Shown here: in pieces, positions 6,061-8,886 of the stretch | Numbering within the stretch: position 1 is the stretch's first letter | How the letters are laid out: each line of letters starts with the position of its first letter | Assembly: GCA_017443165.1 (NCBI GenBank) | Contig: JAFSOW010000040.1 | Coordinates: 1 to 8,886 of the forward strand | Reading direction: 5' to 3' | Source of the DNA: Acidaminococcaceae bacterium | Lineage (GTDB): Bacteria > Bacillota > Negativicutes > Acidaminococcales > Acidaminococcaceae | Length of the DNA: 8,886 nt | The notes under the pieces: generated by a model | Seen by the model: only the letters and a program-made list of their open reading frames with translations | Database searches by the model: none | What the model was told of the DNA's origin: nothing | Position numbers and translations under genes: made by a program

Positions 6061-6131
6061 AAAATAAGCAGCGCCTGTCGTTCGCTGACAAAAAGAAATC
6101 AAAAATAAACAGCGCCTGTCGTACATTGACA
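6060..6131. repeat. Direct repeat of a terminator arm (period 41 bp)
   Basis: AAAAATAA, then CAGCGCCTGTCGT, then TGACA occur at 6060-6090 and again at 6101-6131 with few mismatches. Only the second copy is followed by its complementary arm, so one of the two copies is spare. Confidence 0.75.
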
Positions 6132-6145
6132 GGCGCTGCGTTTTT
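6110..6145 (+). terminator. Bidirectional terminator between convergent genes
   Basis: CAGCGCCTGTC (6110-6120) pairs perfectly with GACAGGCGCTG (6128-6138) around a 7-base loop and is followed by CGTTTTT. On the minus strand the same stem is followed by TTTATTTTTG. It serves the plus-strand operon ending at 6060 and the ClpX-like gene ending at 6165. Confidence 0.9.
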
Positions 6146-6164
6146 ATGGGGAGGGGTAAGACCG

Positions 6165-7430
6165 TTACGTGGCCTTTTTGCCGTGGCGGGTGAGGCTGTC
6201 TCTCCTGCCTGTGAAGCGGCGTTCGGGCTGGGGGGATCCTGCCGGCGGTTCTCTTTCGCAGGAGAAGGTCCGGATCGTGGCGGGCGCTTCCCCGTTTACG
6301 GTACGCTGGGTGATCAGCACCCGCTGGTTCGTCTTGCCGGAGAGTTCGTAGTAGATCGGGTAGGCGATGTCCCCGATGATGTTGCGGAGGCCGCGGACGC
6401 CGGTCTGGAGTTTTTCCGCCTGTCTGGCGATTTCCATGAGGGCGTTGTTGGTATATTCGAGGTTGTTCCGGGTCCGGCGGAACATTTTCTGGAATTCTTT
6501 GGCCGGGGAGATATCAGACTCCCGGAGGATGTTATAGAGGGTTTCCGCGGTGATGGGGTTGTACCGGCAGCGGAGGGTGATGCGGCCTACCAGCTCGGGG
6601 ATGTACCCGAACTCGATGAGGTCTTCCGTGGTCGGGATAAGATCCCGGGCCGTCAGTTGTTCCGGTGCTTCCGGGGTCGCGGTCTTTGGTTCAGGGTCGG
6701 GATTTGCGGGAGCTGGACGGAAGCCTAACGTGGTTTCCGGCTCCGCCTTCGGGTGGAGACGTTGTTTCGTGATTTCATCGAGCCCGATGAAGGCTCCGCT
6801 GAAGATAAACAGGATGTCGGTGGTGTCGATCCTGGGTGTGAGGGGGTGCTCGCCGAAACCAGTGCCGCCTTCGATAATCTTCAGCAGCGTTTGCTGGATG
6901 CTTCTCTGGAAGAAGCTGTCTTCACGCCGGTCCAGCGGGTGGATCCGGATTTTGTCGGCTTCATCCAGGATGATGATGCCTTTGCCGGCCAGCTTGACGG
7001 CAACCTCGCCGGCCCGTTGCCTGATTTCGTCTTCATCATCGTCGGAGATGTCCCCGACATATTTTTCCACGTCCGTGTTGATGATCCGGAACGCGTCCTG
7101 CAGGAGGTCCACAAGGATCGTCTCGACGTTCCGGCCCTTGTAGCCGCTGCTGGTCAGGGTATTGGTGGCGATGACCGCCACGGGGATGGGGAGGTTGCAC
7201 TCCCGGATAACGGTCCGGATGGATTCGGTCTTGCCCGATCCGGTGGGACCGATAATGAGGAGGTTGTCTTTGTGGATCGGGTCGTCCGGGTGGATCCGGT
7301 TGTGCTCGATCCGGAGGAGGTGGGCGGCGAGGGCGGTGGCGACGGTCCGGACGCCGTCATCCTGGCCGACGATAGACTTTCTTATGAGGGCTTCCAACTC
7401 TTTGGGGGACTGGTAAGGATAATGCTCCAA
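6165..7430 (-). CDS. ClpX-like AAA+ ATPase lacking the zinc-binding domain
   Basis: The product is 421 residues. The frame opens at TTG 7535, but AAAGGAG lies about eight bases before the internal TTG at 7430; the extension is low-complexity and basic, so 7430 is preferred. Motifs in order: SIVGQDDGVRTVATAL (19-34); Walker A GPTGSGKT (61-68); ClpX-type pore loop GYKG (96-99, GYVG in ClpX); Walker B IIILDEADK (152-160); ILFIFSGAFIGLDE; LGF (235-237) where ClpX has the ClpP-binding IGF; FGYIPELVGR (274-283); sensor 2 TGVRGLR (343-349). ClpX unfolds tagged proteins and feeds them to ClpP. The missing N-terminal C4 zinc domain, the lysine in the pore loop and a Pro/Ala-rich insert after LGF mark a divergent paralogue, probably with different substrates. 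It has its own upstream promoter and no partner gene. Confidence 0.85.
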   Translation of the reverse strand: MEHYPYQSPKELEALIRKSIVGQDDGVRTVATALAAHLLRIEHNRIHPDDPIHKDNLLIIGPTGSGKTESIRTVIRECNLPIPVAVIATNTLTSSGYKGRNVETILVDLLQDAFRIINTDVEKYVGDISDDDEDEIRQRAGEVAVKLAGKGIIILDEADKIRIHPLDRREDSFFQRSIQQTLLKIIEGGTGFGEHPLTPRIDTTDILFIFSGAFIGLDEITKQRLHPKAEPETTLGFRPAPANPDPEPKTATPEAPEQLTARDLIPTTEDLIEFGYIPELVGRITLRCRYNPITAETLYNILRESDISPAKEFQKMFRRTRNNLEYTNNALMEIARQAEKLQTGVRGLRNIIGDIAYPIYYELSGKTNQRVLITQRTVNGEAPATIRTFSCEREPPAGSPQPERRFTGRRDSLTRHGKKAT

Positions 7431-7546
7431 GGTTCGGTCTCCTTTCTGCAAAGGTCTGAGGGCGGTTGTGGATGTTTTACGGTGAGCCTTTTGTCCCTGC
7501 CCGTCGACACGGCTGAGGGGCTTTTTGGGGGACAAAAAACTCCGGA

Positions 7547-7696
7547 TCAGACGGCACCGGCAAACTCCAAACTTACATCTCTGACATGAATGGTCGAATT
7601 AAAACTATCGGTTGCGTATCCACCCGGACCGTTGCCGGGTGCAGAAACATAATTTGAAGCATTCGGTGTAACCTGATCCGAAGTCTTCCAGTTGGC
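7547..7696 (-). pseudogene. Start-less gene remnant upstream of the ClpX-like gene
   Basis: On the minus strand 49 codons are open between TAA (7697-7699) and TGA (7547-7549): ANWKTSDQVTPN, SNYVSAPGNGPGGYATD, STIHVRDVSLEFAGAV. Composition looks coding, with mixed codons and balanced residues, unlike the other frames here. No ATG or GTG start is present. It looks like the C-terminal remnant of a gene cut short by a rearrangement. The Asn/Gly/Ser-rich strand-like sequence recalls a surface or structural protein, but the family is not recognised. A 7-bp hairpin (7621-7627 with 7635-7641) falls within it. It would lie in the leader of the ClpX-like mRNA. Confidence 0.4.
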
Positions 7697-7728
7697 TTAT
7701 AAAAATGGATGCGTTCGAACACAATGGT

Positions 7729-7757
7729 ATTGTACCACAATGTCCGGGACTCGTCAA
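7729..7757 (-). promoter_or_regulatory. Sigma-A promoter for the ClpX-like gene
   Basis: Minus-strand TTGACG (7757-7752) and TACAAT (7734-7729) are separated by exactly 17 bp. The -10 lies inside TGGTA-TTG-TACCA (7725-7737), an inverted repeat, and is flanked by two CACAATG direct repeats (7720-7726, 7736-7742, plus strand), which suggests an operator. The leader to the preferred start at 7430 would be about 290 bases. Confidence 0.65.
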
Positions 7758-7875
7758 GCACTTATTTTGTTTTTACCCAAAAATATCCGATTAATTAATT
7801 ATCTTCCTATTAATATTGCCTTTTATATAGAAATTTTATATAAGAGTGGCATTTTTAAACGATTTCTCTTAATAG

Positions 7876-7908
7876 AAAATTCCGCGTTAAAGAGCGGGAT
7901 TTTTTCTT
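7876..7908 (+). terminator. Terminator-like hairpin with no gene upstream
   Basis: AAAATTCCGC (7876-7885) pairs with GCGGGATTTT (7894-7903), 10 bp with one wobble, followed by TTTTT-CTTTT. No plus-strand gene precedes it for 1.8 kb, so it ends either an unseen short RNA or stray transcription, or it insulates the next gene. Confidence 0.65.
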
Positions 7909-7928
7909 TTAAATATGAATTGATTATG

Positions 7929-7937
7929 TGATATAAT
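7929..7937 (+). promoter_or_regulatory. Extended -10 promoter of the DUF3298 gene
   Basis: TGATATAAT is a perfect extended -10. The -35 position holds TTTAAA, a poor match, as is usual for extended -10 promoters. Transcription would start near 7944, giving a leader of about 45 bases. Confidence 0.5.
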
Positions 7938-7989
7938 TTATAGAGACGTTGATGAATTAAAACTTTACAAGTCACAGGAGGTGTATGGA

Positions 7990-8742
7990 ATGAAAAAACT
8001 TACCGCTATCCTTGTAGTATTATTTTTGATGATCTGCAGCATGGCAGCCGCCGCCCGCCCGGAATTCCGGTCCGATGTAAGCGCTTCCAAATGGCTGCAG
8101 GTGAAAGACAGCGTCATTGATGTGACGGATAAGGACGGGCTTATACTGAAGGTCCAGTGGCCGATCTTTTCTTCCAAAGACGATTCCCACGGGCATCTGA
8201 TCGCATCGCTCAAAAAAGAGAGTGACCAGCTCCGCTCCTTTTTCGATAAGGACATGCGGGAATCAAAAGAGCTCGCCGCCAAAGGGCACCGGGACATCCG
8301 CAACAGCCGCTGGCTCGTTTTCGTGAAGCTGGAACGCGATGACGCAAGAGTGCTGAGCCTTCTGGAACAGTCCTTTCACCTGGACCTTGCCGGGGAACGG
8401 TGGGGCTATGAAGGTCTGAACTATGATGCAAAAACAGGAAAAAGATTAAGCTGTCTTGACGTGTTCAAACTCTCGAAAGAAGAACTGGCCGATACCCTGC
8501 TGGAAAGGCTGACAAAGAAATACGGCAGAAGAGTCCTGGGCCAAAATCCGAGACGGATGATCCTGAGCAGGATCAAAGACGATTCGGACATGGAATTCCT
8601 GCCCTGGGTCATGACCACGGAGGGCGTGACGGTTCATTTCCGGAGCGGGGACTTCCATAACGGTTCCAGACCGCTGCCGGTCGAGATCTCCTTCCGCGAG
8701 GAACCGGAACTCTTCAATAAGAAATACATGCTGACGTATTGA
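7990..8742 (+). CDS. Exported DUF3298 / RsiV-like protein
   Basis: The product is 250 residues. AGGAGGTG (7977-7983) directs ATG 7990; the GTG at 7981 lies inside the ribosome site and is not used. Residues 1-21 are a signal peptide (MKKLTAILVVLFLMICSMAAA) and no lipobox is visible. The rest has the layout of the extracellular RsiV/PdaC-type module: VIDVTDKDGLILKVQWPIF, a helix (LIASLKKESDQLRSFF), a strand-rich centre ending WGYEGLNYDAKTGKRLSCLD, and a C-terminal strand block (FLPWVMTTEGVTVHF, then PLPVEISFREEPELF). 'N(Y/F)D..TG..L...D' is typical of DUF3298. In RsiV this module binds lysozyme, but here there is no anti-sigma domain or transmembrane anchor, so it is a free exported protein of unknown role. 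It is monocistronic as far as seen. Confidence 0.75.
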   Translation: MKKLTAILVVLFLMICSMAAAARPEFRSDVSASKWLQVKDSVIDVTDKDGLILKVQWPIFSSKDDSHGHLIASLKKESDQLRSFFDKDMRESKELAAKGHRDIRNSRWLVFVKLERDDARVLSLLEQSFHLDLAGERWGYEGLNYDAKTGKRLSCLDVFKLSKEELADTLLERLTKKYGRRVLGQNPRRMILSRIKDDSDMEFLPWVMTTEGVTVHFRSGDFHNGSRPLPVEISFREEPELFNKKYMLTY

Positions 8743-8805
8743 GACGGACAGAGATTGTCATTTGTGTAATTTATATGGTAAAGATTTTTTTAACGGTTGG
8801 CAAGC

Positions 8806-8886
8806 ATGAGCAAGATGAATTTCAAATATGTCCGTATCCAGGGCAAGGAGCTGGCAAAGAATACGATGCACGCAAAAGGCATCTTC
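8806..8886 (+). CDS. Start of an unrecognised gene (3' partial)
   Basis: From ATG 8806 the frame is open to the window edge for 27 codons: MSKMNFKYVRIQGKELAKNT and on to MHAKGIF. In-frame TTG 8797 and ATG 8815 are alternative starts, and no clear Shine-Dalgarno precedes any of them. The codons look coding but too little is seen to name a family. A short hairpin (GACA 8747-8750 with TGTC 8756-8759) lies in the 63-bp gap but lacks a direct T-run. Confidence 0.5.
   Translation, partial: MSKMNFKYVRIQGKELAKNTMHAKGIF

Larger units (their letters stand above)
7762..7980. other. AT-rich gene-free interval
   Basis: Together with the flanking promoters this is the only gap near 300 bp without an intact gene. 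It is visibly AT-rich, no frame looks coding, and it holds a terminator-like hairpin (7876-7908), a weak promoter-like pair (TTGCCT 7816-7821 and TATAAG 7839-7844, 17-bp spacer) and the promoter of the gene at 7990. I see no RNA gene. Confidence 0.5.

Noticed and set aside
6753..7589. Long plus-strand ORF of 278 codons opposite the ClpX-like gene
   Set aside because: It is an antisense shadow of the AAA+ gene, whose Walker and sensor motifs on the minus strand are decisive. The plus-strand product is an unstructured Gly/Asp/Val-rich sequence.
7713..7720. GTTCGAAC as an SOS (LexA) box
   Set aside because: The Bacillota LexA site is GAAC-N4-GTTC; here the half-sites are in the opposite order with no spacer, so it is only an 8-bp palindrome.
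7547..7757. Insertion sequence or prophage edge at the gene remnant
   Set aside because: No transposase, integrase, terminal inverted repeats or target duplication could be found; only a decayed coding fragment is visible.

Overview
This window suggests an anaerobic or gut-type member of the Bacillota. The evidence is strong AGGAGG ribosome binding sites, several TTG/GTG starts, moderate GC with AT-rich gaps, a DUF6125 protein, a small protein of the kind often annotated 'molecular chaperone Hsp90', an RsiV-like DUF3298 protein and a LysA-type tail. Several proteins have Sec signals. A diderm Bacillota such as a Negativicutes is my guess from the gene set, not something the sequence proves.

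Layout. 1-138: 3' end of a probable diaminopimelate decarboxylase, closed by a strong terminator. 202-428: a small acidic/basic ORF broken by a one-base frameshift. 514-1529: two adjacent multi-pass membrane proteins on the plus strand, not recognised. 1641-2042: a pyridoxamine-5'-phosphate-oxidase-like (FMN split-barrel) protein with its own terminator. 2226-2873 (minus): an exported protein made of two near-identical 92-residue repeats. From it, a ~250 bp divergent promoter region leads into a plus-strand run that looks like one operon (3124-6060): flavin reductase-like protein, exported nitroreductase, DUF6125 protein, small cysteine-containing 'Hsp90'-labelled protein and a five-pass membrane protein. 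It ends in a bidirectional terminator at 6110-6145. 6165-7430 (minus): a ClpX-like AAA+ ATPase without the ClpX zinc-binding domain, probably started at an internal TTG. Its long leader region carries a strong sigma-A promoter (7729-7757) and a start-less remnant of another gene (7547-7696). 7762-7980 is AT-rich and gene-free, with a terminator-like hairpin. 7990-8742 is an exported DUF3298/RsiV-like protein. At the right edge (8806-8886) a further ORF begins and runs off.

How they may work together. The most coherent unit is the divergent pair at 2226-3708. Both directions carry the same 13-bp element, TTTCCCGGAATTT, four bases upstream of TATAATTA, so the repeat protein and the flavin/nitroreductase operon are probably controlled by one regulator. 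Three FMN-fold proteins lie within 3 kb, one of them exported, which suggests a redox or electrophile-handling theme; this is inference. I see no complete mobile element, CRISPR array, tRNA or rRNA.
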